Shown: positions 21,955-32,168, counted from the stretch's first letter. The stretch is 64,000 bases of DNA from Pyrenophora tritici-repentis (GCF_003171515.1 NC_089390.1:5766001-5830000); one strand, 5' to 3'. The notes: generated from the sequence alone by a model not told the origin. Program-made: numbers and translations.

Positions 21955-24048
21955 ATGGCGAGCAGTAGTAGAAGAGTGGTACCCACACTAGAGGCGCTAC
22001 TAGGGACCACAAACATAAAACCAAGAGAATGGCATCACATCGATCCAGAGATTTGGGAGGACAACGTTGAAGCTCCAGACGATGAGGTAGGGATTACTAC
22101 AGCAACAACGTACATTGCGCGTGCGATTGCGGACTATACAGATCGACCAACAGCAGATGAAGAACTCTTTTGGGAGTTCCGTCAGGACTTTGAAGGATGG
22201 ACAGAGGCAATGTTCCTACGTGCCCAGCCAATATACACAAAGGAACTAAAGCGGATCCTCCGCTTTAAGGGAGTGTATACTGGCCGTATTAATATGGCAC
22301 CTAGTGAGTCTCTAGCTAGGTTATTACGCATGGAGGAGTACCTAGAATGGCCTCAGGACGTATTCCAGTCGGCTGTGTTTGACACACGATCAGCTGCGCA
22401 CATGTTGCAAGAGCGGGCACTACGGCAACAACGCAGTGAAGGATCAGTACAGTCCACAGACAGGAGATTATCAAGCCAGGCCCAGAGCCGAACCCAAACG
22501 CCTGTAAGGACAAGAGGCCGAGACGTAGACAGTCGGCAAACCCGCGATCAAGACCAGACCCACGCCCGTGTGCAAGGACGACAGGAGACCGTTGAGGAAG
22601 AACAACAGATTCAGGACCAGCTAGCAAAAACGATTGAGAAAGCCCAAAACCAACCAATCCGAAGCCAGCCTGTAGAGACAACTGAATCCGCACCGCAGCC
22701 AGCCTATCAGCGCGTCCAAAGTCAGCAACCTCCCCTCACCTACAACAACTTCGACCGATTCCGCGAGTATACACCAGCATACCCGCAACGTCCGAAGGGA
22801 CTGAGCGTTCCCCCAATTGTGCCCTCTGGTGAAACAGACCCGTACAAGGCAGTTCCACCAATCGAGTTTGGCAATGAGAAACTGGATCCTAAGACGATCA
22901 ATGTCTTCGTGAAAATGTGGGACCGAGACAAAAAGTATACGGGAAAGCCGTACGACCTCCTAGACGATAAATTGAAGATCTTCTACAGCATCTGTTATCA
23001 CGCAGACATCGAGCCAGGGCAGTTCCATGCAGTCTTTCCACGGATTCTCGACGGCCGCGCAGAGGAGTATTACCTCCACTTCGTCGATCAGCGGATGGAT
23101 ACGTTCTTGACTGCCTACACAAAGCTCAAGAACCACTTCGACACAGACGTCAACCACGGCCATTACTACGCGGACTGGACGACGACATCGTTTGTCAAAG
23201 TCCGCAGGGAGAACCCCGAAAAGAACCTCCACGAGGTCCTTGACATCATGCTGGACAAGCTCCAATTGTGTCAAAGAGCACTTGGACAGCAGTACATGGG
23301 AGAATACGCGCTCCGAACGACTGTAATCACAGCATGCCGAGGCGTGAAGGAGCTCGAGATGGCACTCTACAAGCCGTCTCTAGAATGCGAGGTTCTGTTT
23401 GGAGATCTGCGATCGTCAATCGAAAACTCACTCGCCATGACCGTCTCCGTCAACTTCACTGAGGCGGATACGGATAGCCAGTACTACTTGGATCGTCGGT
23501 ACAACAACAACAGCTCTGGAAGATTGCGAGGGAATTACAACCCTCGCGGTGGACGCAGCGGATTCACCCGCGGACGCGGTGGGCTTCAGCACCGCTCTGG
23601 AGTCAACACACAAATCGACAAGAAATGTTACGTCTGCGGCAAGACAGGCTGTTGGTCCACAAACCATACGCTTGAAGAAAGAAAACGCTCAAAAGCGCAG
23701 TACATCACACACTGCGCGATTACGGGAGAGCAAATGGAGTTTAGCACATTTCTCGTCGCGTACGAGGGGGAAGAAGTCGACCAGTTCTTCCTAGAGGAGC
23801 AAGACGAAGATGATGAGGACCAAAGACTGGCAGTTAAGTACCTCACAGATCAGGCCTTTCTGCACCACGTGACCGGAGAAGACGTCTACAGGTGCAAGGA
23901 GCCTATTACGCCGCAACGCAGTTCCTTATCGAGGATCGATACTCGCGAATCACGTACCAAGGCATTCTTCCTGACACTGGTGCCTCAAATGTATCGACAG
24001 CCGGAAAGGAGCAGTTCTGGGCGCTCCAAACTGAGGACCCCACCGTAA
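21955..24048 (+). CDS. Copia Gag polyprotein with zinc knuckle
   Basis: The frame is open from 21817, but the first ATG is at 21955, giving 697 residues. A Gln/Arg-rich low-complexity section occupies the N-terminal third. The capsid-like helical core lies around KMWDRDKKYTGKPYDLLDDK to the middle. An Arg/Gly-rich RNA-binding patch (RGNYNPRGGRSGFTRGRGG) precedes a zinc-knuckle-like motif, KCYVCGKTGCWSTNHT. Gag packages the element RNA into virus-like particles. The last 50 or so codons (after HVTGEDVYR) overlap the protease frame and look like out-of-frame translation, so the functional Gag probably ends or shifts frame near 23890. Confidence 0.88.
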   Translation: MASSSRRVVPTLEALLGTTNIKPREWHHIDPEIWEDNVEAPDDEVGITTATTYIARAIADYTDRPTADEELFWEFRQDFEGWTEAMFLRAQPIYTKELKRILRFKGVYTGRINMAPSESLARLLRMEEYLEWPQDVFQSAVFDTRSAAHMLQERALRQQRSEGSVQSTDRRLSSQAQSRTQTPVRTRGRDVDSRQTRDQDQTHARVQGRQETVEEEQQIQDQLAKTIEKAQNQPIRSQPVETTESAPQPAYQRVQSQQPPLTYNNFDRFREYTPAYPQRPKGLSVPPIVPSGETDPYKAVPPIEFGNEKLDPKTINVFVKMWDRDKKYTGKPYDLLDDKLKIFYSICYHADIEPGQFHAVFPRILDGRAEEYYLHFVDQRMDTFLTAYTKLKNHFDTDVNHGHYYADWTTTSFVKVRRENPEKNLHEVLDIMLDKLQLCQRALGQQYMGEYALRTTVITACRGVKELEMALYKPSLECEVLFGDLRSSIENSLAMTVSVNFTEADTDSQYYLDRRYNNNSSGRLRGNYNPRGGRSGFTRGRGGLQHRSGVNTQIDKKCYVCGKTGCWSTNHTLEERKRSKAQYITHCAITGEQMEFSTFLVAYEGEEVDQFFLEEQDEDDEDQRLAVKYLTDQAFLHHVTGEDVYRCKEPITPQRSSLSRIDTRESRTKAFFLTLVPQMYRQPERSSSGRSKLRTPP

Positions 24049-25031
24049 CTCTAGATACGTCTACTGCTGGAAACGCATCTGTGCAATTTGGCAAAGGAAG
24101 CGTCACTACTTCGATTGGAACCGCACATGTATCGACACAGATTGGAAAGATCAAATTTGAGGTCTTGAACGCACCCACCCCGTTTCTCCTCTGTCTGAAA
24201 GACATGGACCGGCTCCACGTGTACTTCAACAATACTACGGACCAGCTGGTACAAGGAAAAGCTACCTTTCCAGTGATTCGCAAATGGGGACACCCGTGGT
24301 TCCACCTAAGCAAGGCAGAGCGCGCGCGCGTATTCCTTACGGAGACTGAGCTCCGACGCTTACACCGGAGGTTCGGGCATCCAGCCGTCGAACGGCTGAT
24401 ACGATTGCTCAAACGCGCAGGACACGAGGACGTGGATGAACGGCTGCTCCGAGAGATCCAAACGTTCTGCCATCACTGCCAAGCGCATGATCCAGCGCCG
24501 CGCCGATTCAAGTTTAGGCTGAAAGATGATCGGGAATTCAACTTCGAGATCCTCGTAGATGTGATGTATCTGAGTGGGAAACCAGTGCTTCACGTGATCG
24601 ATTCGGCTACAACATTCAACGGCGCGCGATTTCTACCGTCTATGAGCGCGAAAGACACCTGGGAAGCACTCCGCCTGCTCTGGATTGATACATACCAAGG
24701 GCCGCCAGATATCGTCACCCACGACGCCGGCACCAACTTCGCGTCAGTCGAATTCAGATCAGAGGCGAAGATCATGGGAATCACATGTAAACAAGTGCCA
24801 ACCGAGGCCCATTGGTCTATCGGCAAGGTAGAAAGATACCACGCACCGCTCAGACGCGCGTACGAGATCCTGAGGACAGAGCTTGACACTGGCACCAGCG
24901 ACGCCGCAGTGTTGCAGATGGCAGTCAAGGCCGTCAACGACACCGCAGGCCCAGACGGGCTCGTACCCACGCTGCTCGTCTTCGGTGCATACCCCGGATA
25001 TCCATGGATTCACCACCATCTCCCTCGATAA
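23838..25031 (+). CDS. Copia protease-integrase frame
   Basis: Open from just after a TAA at 23835-23837 and in the -1 frame relative to Gag. It has no ATG near its start, so expression requires a frameshift, or this copy carries an indel. Residues GILPDTGASNVST carry the retroviral-type aspartic protease DTGA. The integrase N-terminal HHCC zinc domain is visible (LHRRFGHPAVERL ... CHHCQAH), then the D,D-E core: VDVMYLSG, THDAGTNFASVEF and GKVERYHAPLRR with the catalytic Glu. It ends at 25031, overlapping the next frame by 28 bp. Confidence 0.86.
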   Translation, partial: VPHRSGLSAPRDRRRRLQVQGAYYAATQFLIEDRYSRITYQGILPDTGASNVSTAGKEQFWALQTEDPTVTLDTSTAGNASVQFGKGSVTTSIGTAHVSTQIGKIKFEVLNAPTPFLLCLKDMDRLHVYFNNTTDQLVQGKATFPVIRKWGHPWFHLSKAERARVFLTETELRRLHRRFGHPAVERLIRLLKRAGHEDVDERLLREIQTFCHHCQAHDPAPRRFKFRLKDDREFNFEILVDVMYLSGKPVLHVIDSATTFNGARFLPSMSAKDTWEALRLLWIDTYQGPPDIVTHDAGTNFASVEFRSEAKIMGITCKQVPTEAHWSIGKVERYHAPLRRAYEILRTELDTGTSDAAVLQMAVKAVNDTAGPDGLVPTLLVFGAYPGYPWIHHHLPR

Positions 25032-27103
25032 CCCATCGCGCGGAGGCAATCCAGAAAGCGATGAGGGCGCTGCGGAAGGCCTCAGCGGAACATGCGGTGA
25101 GCAACGCACTTGGTACCAGGAATGGGCCTACTACAGACGGGGTACTGTCACTGCCTCTTCAGAGTGAGGTGATGGTATGGCGCGAGAAGAATGGATGGCA
25201 AGGGCCGTATAGAGTCATCGATATGAAGGACCACGATGTTACTGTAGACATGATCAACGGCCCAACGACGTTCCGATCCACTGTCGTAAAACCGTACTAT
25301 CGCGATCTGACTACAGCGATAGACGGCGCAGATCAAGGCACAGGTGGATCTCCGACCACAGACGAAGCGATTGCTGATGAACCGCCACTACCGGTACCAC
25401 CGGCGGAAGCCAACCAAGCGGCTCAGCCGCGCAAGCGGGGCCGCCCACCTGGATCAAAGAACAAGCCCAAGGTGCAGTACCTGTCGAAGAAGGAGGAGGA
25501 CGATTACGCCCTGGCCGTCAAGCTACGCAATGACGGCGTGATTAACGTCCCGGGCGCTCCATTCGAAGCATCCGATCAGAAGGAGATCGACGACCTCGTC
25601 GGCCGTGGAGTATTCAGTTTTGAGCTGTTTGATCCAACTCTACACGGCGGGTATCGTATCTTCAAATCGCGCATGGTCCGCGAAGTCAAAGGCAAGACCA
25701 TGGTCCCGTACGAGAAATCACGCCTCGTTGTTCAAGGTTACAATGACGAGGGCAAACACGAGATCCTGACGCAGTCGCCAACCATCCAACGAGCCAGCCA
25801 GCGCCTGATTCTAGCCCTAGCGCCTGCATTACTCGATGAGGGCATGGTTGTGGAACTACGAGATATCACGCAAGCGTACCCACAGGCACAAACAGAGCTA
25901 TTCCGCACGGTTTTAGCGCACCTCCCAAAGGAGCTTATAACAAAGTATCCCAAGGGAACAATTATTCGCGTAATCAAGCCACTCTATGGAATCGCGGAAG
26001 CAGGAGTCCACTGGTTTGCTACGTACCAAGGACACCACTGCAAGGAGCTCGACATGGCTACATCAACGTATGACCCGTGCCTCCTGATCACGAACGGGAG
26101 ACGGGAAGCGTTTGGAATAGTGGGCCTGCAGACAGACGATACTCTCGCGATTGGGACGCCTGCATTCTCTGGTGCAGAAGACGCTGCGCTCCAGAAAGCC
26201 AATTTTCGAGCTAAGCCCAAGGAGAGACTGTCCAAAGAAGTATCACTCGAGTTCAACGGATGTACTCTAACGTTGCGCGGAGACACGATTCTACTTACGC
26301 AGAAGGGACAAGGTGCCAAGATCGAAATCATTGATCCGAAGGCAGCAAACCGAGCACAGAAGTACATGGAGCAGCGCGCGCGTGGCGCGTACATTGCGTC
26401 GATATGCCAACCTGAAGCATCGTTCGATCTTTCCGCGGCTGCGCAAATACAACAACCTAAGGACACAGAATACGTGAAGCTTAACCGCCGGCTGCAGTGG
26501 CAATCTGAGAGCATACAACGAGGCCTGCGATACGTCCCTCTCGACCTCGCTACAGCAAAGCTGGTAGTGTTCACAGACGGATCCTTCGCGAACAACCAAG
26601 ACCTTAGCTCACAGCTAGGGTACCTACTTATCCTTGCGAATGAGTCGAGTCGACAAGACAGCACGTTTGATATTCGTGGTAACGTAATCCATTGGAGTTC
26701 GACCAAATGCAAACGCGTTACCCGGAGCGTTCTTGCCTCAGAAACGTACGGCATGGTTAGCGGTGTCGACATCGCTATCGCTATCCTAACAACCCTCAAG
26801 ATAATTACAGGACGCCTAGGTCTACCACCGATCCCACTTATTGTGTGTACGGATTCATACTCCTTGTATGAATGCCTCGTCAAACTCGGAACAACTGCTG
26901 AGAAGCGACTGATGATCGACATCATGGCGCTTCGGCAGTCATACGAGCGTCGCGAGATCACTGAGATCCGCTGGATCAACGGAGAGGACAACCCCGCGGA
27001 CGCATTCACGAAAGCAACACCAAATCGCGCGTTAGAACGTTTCATCGAAAGCAACAAGCTGTCAATCCGAGTAGAGGGATCTGTGCAGCGACCTACGGAG
27101 TAG
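25004..27103 (+). CDS. Copia integrase tail, reverse transcriptase and RNase H
   Basis: In a third frame (again -1 relative to the preceding one), starting at ATG 25004 with MDSPPSPSITHRAEAIQKAM, which continues the integrase C terminus after FGAYP of the previous frame. A Gly-Arg linker (RKRGRPPGSKNKPK) precedes the RT domain: VVQGYNDEGK, then ELRDITQAYPQA with the first catalytic Asp, and LQTDDTLAIG replacing the common YVDD. The RNase H domain shows VFTDGSFANN, VLASETYG, CTDSYSLYECL and the ending NGEDNPADAFTKA. Stop at 27101. Apart from the shifts between frames, it appears intact. Confidence 0.9.
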   Translation: MDSPPSPSITHRAEAIQKAMRALRKASAEHAVSNALGTRNGPTTDGVLSLPLQSEVMVWREKNGWQGPYRVIDMKDHDVTVDMINGPTTFRSTVVKPYYRDLTTAIDGADQGTGGSPTTDEAIADEPPLPVPPAEANQAAQPRKRGRPPGSKNKPKVQYLSKKEEDDYALAVKLRNDGVINVPGAPFEASDQKEIDDLVGRGVFSFELFDPTLHGGYRIFKSRMVREVKGKTMVPYEKSRLVVQGYNDEGKHEILTQSPTIQRASQRLILALAPALLDEGMVVELRDITQAYPQAQTELFRTVLAHLPKELITKYPKGTIIRVIKPLYGIAEAGVHWFATYQGHHCKELDMATSTYDPCLLITNGRREAFGIVGLQTDDTLAIGTPAFSGAEDAALQKANFRAKPKERLSKEVSLEFNGCTLTLRGDTILLTQKGQGAKIEIIDPKAANRAQKYMEQRARGAYIASICQPEASFDLSAAAQIQQPKDTEYVKLNRRLQWQSESIQRGLRYVPLDLATAKLVVFTDGSFANNQDLSSQLGYLLILANESSRQDSTFDIRGNVIHWSSTKCKRVTRSVLASETYGMVSGVDIAIAILTTLKIITGRLGLPPIPLIVCTDSYSLYECLVKLGTTAEKRLMIDIMALRQSYERREITEIRWINGEDNPADAFTKATPNRALERFIESNKLSIRVEGSVQRPTE

Positions 27104-27197
27104 GCACATATGCCTATTTGGAATCCCTCTCATTGTGCCCTTTTTAGAAGACCCGTTTTTCCTTACATCAGTCGTTACAATAAGAAAAGATTGCCAG

Positions 27198-27394
27198 TGT
27201 CGGCATACACACGGTGTGTCGCCTAATAAGGCCCAATGTACCGCCTCGATCCTACTTCGGCCCAACTCGGACCCAACGCTATGTATACCTTCGTAGCCCC
27301 CACATTCGTAGAATCATCATACACCAGAATACCAATACACAAGATTACCTTAGCTACTGTTATTCACCGTACGATCGTACAAGGCCTTCCAACA
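27198..27394 (+). repeat. 3' LTR of the copia element
   Basis: 197 bp, identical by eye to 21395-21591; followed by the target duplication gatag. Confidence 0.95.
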
Positions 27395-27399
27395 GATAG

Positions 27400-28430
27400 T
27401 TAGTTATTTACTATTCAGTAGTGTCAAGCGTCAAGGTTGGGGAGAATCATGTTGTATTAGAGCTGTGTCTGGAAGAGGTCTATATACGCAGTGGGAAGAG
27501 TGAGTGAAGGAGCTAGGCCGTAAAGGTACTAGCGGGTAAATGGGTGGCTGCCTGGTTGCCCAAGGAGGAGCCAAGGGATAAGCCCTATGGCCGACAAGTA
27601 GTAGTAAGCTTATAGCGGCCGTTGCGACTTTCTAGGCGATGTGTGATTCTATAGTATTAGCGAGTTAATATTATAAGAGGTATACTAAACGCCTTAGCAG
27701 CGCGCCAGAGGCTTCAAAATTTATAGTTATTATAGGTAGAAAGAGTAAACATAATTCTGCCTTCTTGGTTAGATAAATGCGCGTTTTGTTGTTAAGACAT
27801 ATCGTGTTAATGAGGGAGTAGGTAGTCTTGGCAGAAATTAATCCACTCGATGAGTTGATCCACTCGATGATAGAATACGTTAGTTGTTCAATCTTTTGAT
27901 TTCAATAATTTTTAAAAACAAGGCAGAGAAGAGGTAGAAGGAAGACCTAGCCAGCACCGCACATGTGCTGTGAATTGTCGTCATTTAATAACACCTGAAA
28001 TTTTCAGACTTTCGTAAGTAGACAGAAGTGGGAAAGAAAGAAGAGAAAGAGAGGTAGACACCAGGAAATTTCGTTGCAGTGGTCAAATTTCAAAAAGGAA
28101 ATAGTAGAAATTTGTAGGCAGCACAAGGGTCTAGTCATAGAACTAGGTGGGTAAGTTTCAGACAGCAAGACATGAATCTTCTGTATTATTGGAACAAGGT
28201 CCCTCTAGTAGTATGACTACCATGGATAGCCGAGTGGGAGGAGGGACAAGGCGGGGTGGCTGCAACGTATTGTATTGACTATCGTGTTGAGTGTCTCAGA
28301 CTCACTCTGTTGTGGTGGGTGCTATTGCCCACCGGGCAGTGCCTGCCACACCAGCATATCATGTGACTCCCAAGCACCTTCTACCCTGGACTGAACTCAG
28401 ATATTCTCAACATGTATATTGTTTTTTAGA
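27400..28430. other. Non-coding DNA downstream of the copia element
   Basis: No long frames. It has patches of A/T-rich text and stop-dense reading like the upstream gypsy-like relic, and may be the rest of that element, but I could not read a domain. A direct repeat of gatgagttgatccactcgatga-type text occurs near 27845. Confidence 0.4.
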
Positions 28431-28884
28431 ACATTCTCGAAAATCGCGATTTTTTTAGAGGATAAAGGCAGGACCAGAGAGCCATGTGAAAAGTTGGATA
28501 ACGTTTTTCCGAGAGGAGAAAGGCAGAGACAGAGAGTTATTTGTTTGCTCGATCCTATTTTTTTGGAAAGAGGAGAAAGGCATAGACACACAGCTATTCG
28601 TCGCATCCATGAAGTTTTGAAAAAGAGGACAATAGGCAGAACCAAATATCCACGTAGTCGTTATTTTTTTTAAGAGGAAAACAGCCAGAACCATACACTC
28701 ATCTAGATATGGTACACAATTTTCTCTCTCTCAAAAAGATAAAACCACACAAATTTTCAAGCACCCCAGAAAATAGAAGGAAGAAGGAGAAGCCACACAG
28801 CCATACCACCACTGACCCATCTTTTAGAAAGAGAAAAACAGGCAGAACCACACAGCCATTCCACCTATCATTTGCTTTTTTAAG

Positions 28885-28917
<33 letters not shown>

Positions 28918-28925
28918 ACAGGCCA
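28430..28925. repeat. Degenerate tandem repeat, unit about 50-57 bp
   Basis: Roughly eight diverged units, each starting with a T-run, then an aga(g)gagaaaggcag-like box and a cca(c)acagccat-like box; compare units near 28446, 28505, 28556, 28617, 28665 and 28822. Units differ by many substitutions and small indels. Apparent short frames in both directions here are by-products of the repeat. Confidence 0.7.
28890..28917. repeat. (GA)n microsatellite
   Basis: About 14 uninterrupted AG dinucleotides preceded by aagaaagaa. It lies at the end of the degenerate tandem array. Confidence 0.95.
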
Positions 28926-29109
28926 GACGGTCATTCTATGTGATTTCGTAGCTTTAGAAGGAAGAGAGTAGTAGAGATTTTGAGTGAGTGTGTGAGAGAA
29001 GGAAGGAAGAAGGAAGAGGGCCCCAAGCACGCATTATATGTGCCATCACCGTGATCACGTGCGCGCCGTTGTCCAAAAAGCTCAGTGTTGTCAAAGTATG
29101 AGAAAAGAC

Positions 29110-29231
29110 GCCAAAAAGTCATAAGCACATGCAAGCATGTGTCGAAAAACATTCAAATGATACATGATGTGCCAAAAAATCATAAACATATACAAGCATG
29201 TATTTAAAAATGTCCAAAGACCTAACTAACT
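29110..29231. repeat. Diverged 61-bp direct duplication
   Basis: The unit at 29110 (gccaaaaagtcataagcaca...) recurs at 29171 (gccaaaaaatcataaacata...). In the aligned first half nearly every difference is G-to-A or C-to-T, towards A/T in the second unit. Confidence 0.75.
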
Positions 29232-29935
29232 ACATGACGCATGAAACCATTCTACCCATCTGACCTAGATTACCCATATCCAAAGTCCCCAGGCAAAATG
29301 TCCCATCCATTCCCACCATATCCCATGCCAAACCCAGACAGATACCAGAGAAAAAGAAGGACTCCCAGACTCCCGCTATTGTTACGATTTGGTATATCCC
29401 ATAAACGAGAGAAGAAACCCAATAAGACGACACAAAATGATAAAGAGAGCTTTCAATAACAAGTGCACAAGACACGCAAACGGAAGAAAAAGAGAGCCAT
29501 CATGTTGCAAAACACAATCAGCAGAAGCAGAAGAAGTAAAGAGAAGAATGCCTGATCGGGGTATCCCAAGGAAGTCGGAAGGCAATGATGGGGTTCATCA
29601 AGGGAGGGCCCTTGATAAGAACCCTCACCCTCTGGCAGTAACAGAAAACAAGTGTGAAGAGAAATAACAGCAGAAAGAAAACAGAAAAGGCGATGGAAAG
29701 GAAAATCCAGACTCGCTCGTGCGTGCAGGTTGAACTCGCTCCAAGATCAAGAATTGATACGTCTTTCGTTGCGTTTGAGATCATAGGAGATTCGTTATTT
29801 ATTTCTTCGTTTGTCATTCGTGAGATCATCGTTTAGGCGTGACTGAAGTAGTACTGTAGTTGTGGTAGTGGGCATGTGTCCTGGAGATTGATGATGATGA
29901 CGATGTCATACGAACAGGCAGTACCATTGGTTAAT
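29232..29935. other. Intergenic, downstream of the C2H2 factor
   Basis: A-rich, with short frames of biased composition on both strands; no gene supported. The 3' untranslated region of the C2H2 gene probably lies at the right end. Confidence 0.45.
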
Positions 29936-32168
29936 CTAAGACCGGTTCACAACGGCTTGCTGCTCGCCAGTGGCTACTGCGACAAGCGCTTCCAATCGCC
30001 TCATGTCGTTATTGTTCGCCTGTGGTAGCGGCTGACCGAATGTCACGGGTCCCCGCTCGGGTTCACGCTGCGGACGGTAGCTTGAGCTAGAGTTTGAGAG
30101 GCTATGGCTATGGTAGTGTTGGTGCGGTTGCGCATGTAGAGGATGAGGCCTCTCCATGATAGAAGCCGCTGGCGAAGCAGGCTTGTGCTCTTCAACGACT
30201 GGCGCCTCCACGTAACCGTTGCTGTGCACGATAGCAGGATGGTAATCAATCATAGTTCCAGGCGTTGGAACACCTTCGCTACTACTAGAGTCCTCTGGTG
30301 ATGTCCGTTGTAAAGCTCTTTGCGTTGTTGCAAGAGGCCCATTGTACCACGCTTGTCTCTTGTTCTTGCGAGGGGTTTCTGGGTTCTCTTGCGACGTCCT
30401 CGGTGACGCATTCACAGGTGGGATCTGGATAGGCTGGATATTGGGTGGTTGTCGGCTGAAGTAGCCATGCGGCGCCGTCGTCGGCCGTGCAGCATTGGTC
30501 CGACCTGCGCTGCCGGGATACTGTTGCGACCATTGCTCTCTTTGCGAGTTTGGACCGGCAATGTTCAGACGATCGATTTCCCACGAGATGCTTGTTCGCT
30601 TGTGGTGACCCCTATTGGGTGGCGGTGGAGCATGGTATGTGAGTGGACGAGCAGGGGCATCCACCTGCATAGGACTTGGCTGACGTCGAGGTAGTGGTGG
30701 CGGGGGAGGCGCATGGTCGAAACTCTCAATACCGGGGAGCCTGGTAGTTTGTGAAGCCGCAGGTTGTGAGGTGTATAGTGGTCGCGGGGCATCGGGCGTC
30801 TGATGATAGCCAAGCCCACTGGTCGCTGGTCGAGGACCGCTGTAGGTTCCTGGATGCCAAGTACGTCGCCTCCAGTCTGCGTCTGCAGTGGAATCCCTCC
30901 TAGACTCTGAAAAATTTGATACTGTCGGGCTGGCGTATGCGCTGCTCTGTACCGAGTAGGTGGGGGCGGCTGTGGATTGGAGAGGTGTGATATACGCAGG
31001 GGGACCCTGTCCCGGTGGACCAGAGAAAGGATTACCGTTGGACGAGATGGATTGTCGACGTCCAGGTGGTGGTGGTCCGGCCCAAGAGACAGGCCTTGAC
31101 GCAGTCGAAGCCGGAGACTGTAGAGTGGAGCCAAAACGGGCGGGGCTGCCAGCGGCTGGGGAAAACGTGGCGGAGGTGGGTGTTGTGGGTGCGTTGGACT
31201 GATTATCATATTCCACAGGCCCGGGACTGCCCATCATGGGTGGATCGTAGGCACTCATCGTGTTGAGCGATAGGCGCGCCCTTGCACTTGCACCGCCGTC
31301 ACTGGCCATGGCCAACGGGGGCGGTCTTCGCCGAACGTCCGGAGATTGAGCTACGCTCAAACTCGAAATTGTGGAGGTTATACTGGAGGCGGATAGGTTT
31401 CGGCTATGGCCTCTACTGTGTCCACCTGTGCTGCCCAGTGTGTTCGCTCGAGAGCGGTTCCCGGGAGGTCTTACGCGGTCGGTTCGGATTTGGCGTTGGA
31501 ATCTTGTGCCTGTAGCGGCCAGCGATTCGGACGGAATGTCTTCGTTAAGGTGCACAGTTTGTGCATGTTGGCGGAGATTGTCGAGGCGCGAGAAACGTCG
31601 GGAGCAGTGGCACTGGAAGGGACGTTCGCCAGTGTGCTTACTATCGAGTGTTAGCAAGAAGGCGGCACGAACAGAGTACGACGTACCGAATGTGCCGCGC
31701 CAGATGTTCGCTTCGGGTGAAACTCAGGTTACATGGTGGAAAGTCGGTACAGAAGAAGCGTTGGCCCTTCTTCTTCTTGGATGGTCTGTTTGAGTCGCTG
31801 TTCACACTTTCGTTGTCCGATCCGTCCTTTTCATCCTCGTCGCCTTCGCCCATTTGCACATCTTGCGACTGTGCCGACCTGTGTGAATCCTCTCTGCTCT
31901 GCTCGCTCTTAATCGAGACGGAAGGTGTCTCGCTCAGCTCGCGCGCAGGCGACGACGGTAACGGGCGCTGGCCAGCAAGTCCGGCAAACGTGTTGCGTGT
32001 GGGCGTCTTGGCCGCGGGATCGTCGGCGCGGATATCCTCGCTCACTTTGGACTCGGTAAAGAACCTGCTGTTAGGTCGGGGAGTGGTGGGCGTGGTTTCT
32101 TCCATTTGGCGCCCTGGGGTTGGATCCGGCACCGAAAGAGTCGTGTTGACTGGGTGGAAGGTGGACAT
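29936..32168 (-). CDS. C2H2 zinc-finger transcription factor (two fingers)
   Basis: Two exons (31687-32168 and 29936-31640) with a 46-nt GT-AG intron inside the finger region give 728 residues; ATG 32168 starts [10 protein letters not shown]. After a Ser/Pro-rich acidic N terminus and a basic patch (SKKKKGQ), two tandem fingers follow: [23 protein letters not shown] and, across the intron, [30 protein letters not shown]. This is the finger pair seen in yeast Usv1/Rgm1-like and related fungal regulators. The remaining 500 or so residues are low-complexity (Pro, Ser, Gln) with RRPPPLA- and [13 protein letters not shown] stretches, as in activation regions. It is nuclear and its target genes are unknown. 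A 2.7-kb gene-free upstream region suggests complex regulation. Confidence 0.92.

Larger units (their letters stand above)
21395..27394 (+). mobile_element. Ty1/copia LTR retrotransposon, 6,000 bp, apparently recent
   Basis: Two 197-bp direct LTRs (21395-21591 and 27198-27394; TGTCGG...CCAACA) that I read as identical flank a plus-strand gag-pol. A 5-bp target duplication, gatag, is intact on both sides (21390-21394 and 27395-27399). The internal order is Gag with zinc knuckle, aspartic protease, integrase, reverse transcriptase, RNase H; integrase before RT identifies the copia superfamily. Identical LTRs and an intact duplication imply recent insertion. The coding part lies in three overlapping frames (see the CDS entries), so this copy may depend on frameshifting or be non-autonomous. 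No primer-binding site was recognised after the 5' LTR; an A-rich stretch (aataagaaaaga) before the 3' LTR may be the polypurine tract. Confidence 0.95.

Noticed and set aside
25984..27057. 357-codon minus-strand frame opposite the copia RT/RNase H
   Set aside because: Antisense of a domain-rich coding region; no domain of its own.
27400..28430. Missing 3' end of the polygalacturonase on the far side of the transposons
   Set aside because: Read in all frames, no GH28 C-terminal motifs were found, so the gene appears truncated and not simply split.
28876..28925. CRISPR-like or regulatory array
   Set aside because: A eukaryotic (GA)n microsatellite at the edge of a degenerate tandem repeat; no regular repeat-spacer structure.
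28397..28951. Several 70-85 codon frames on both strands
   Set aside because: Produced by the degenerate tandem repeats; the same Lys/Arg/Phe text recurs in step with the unit.
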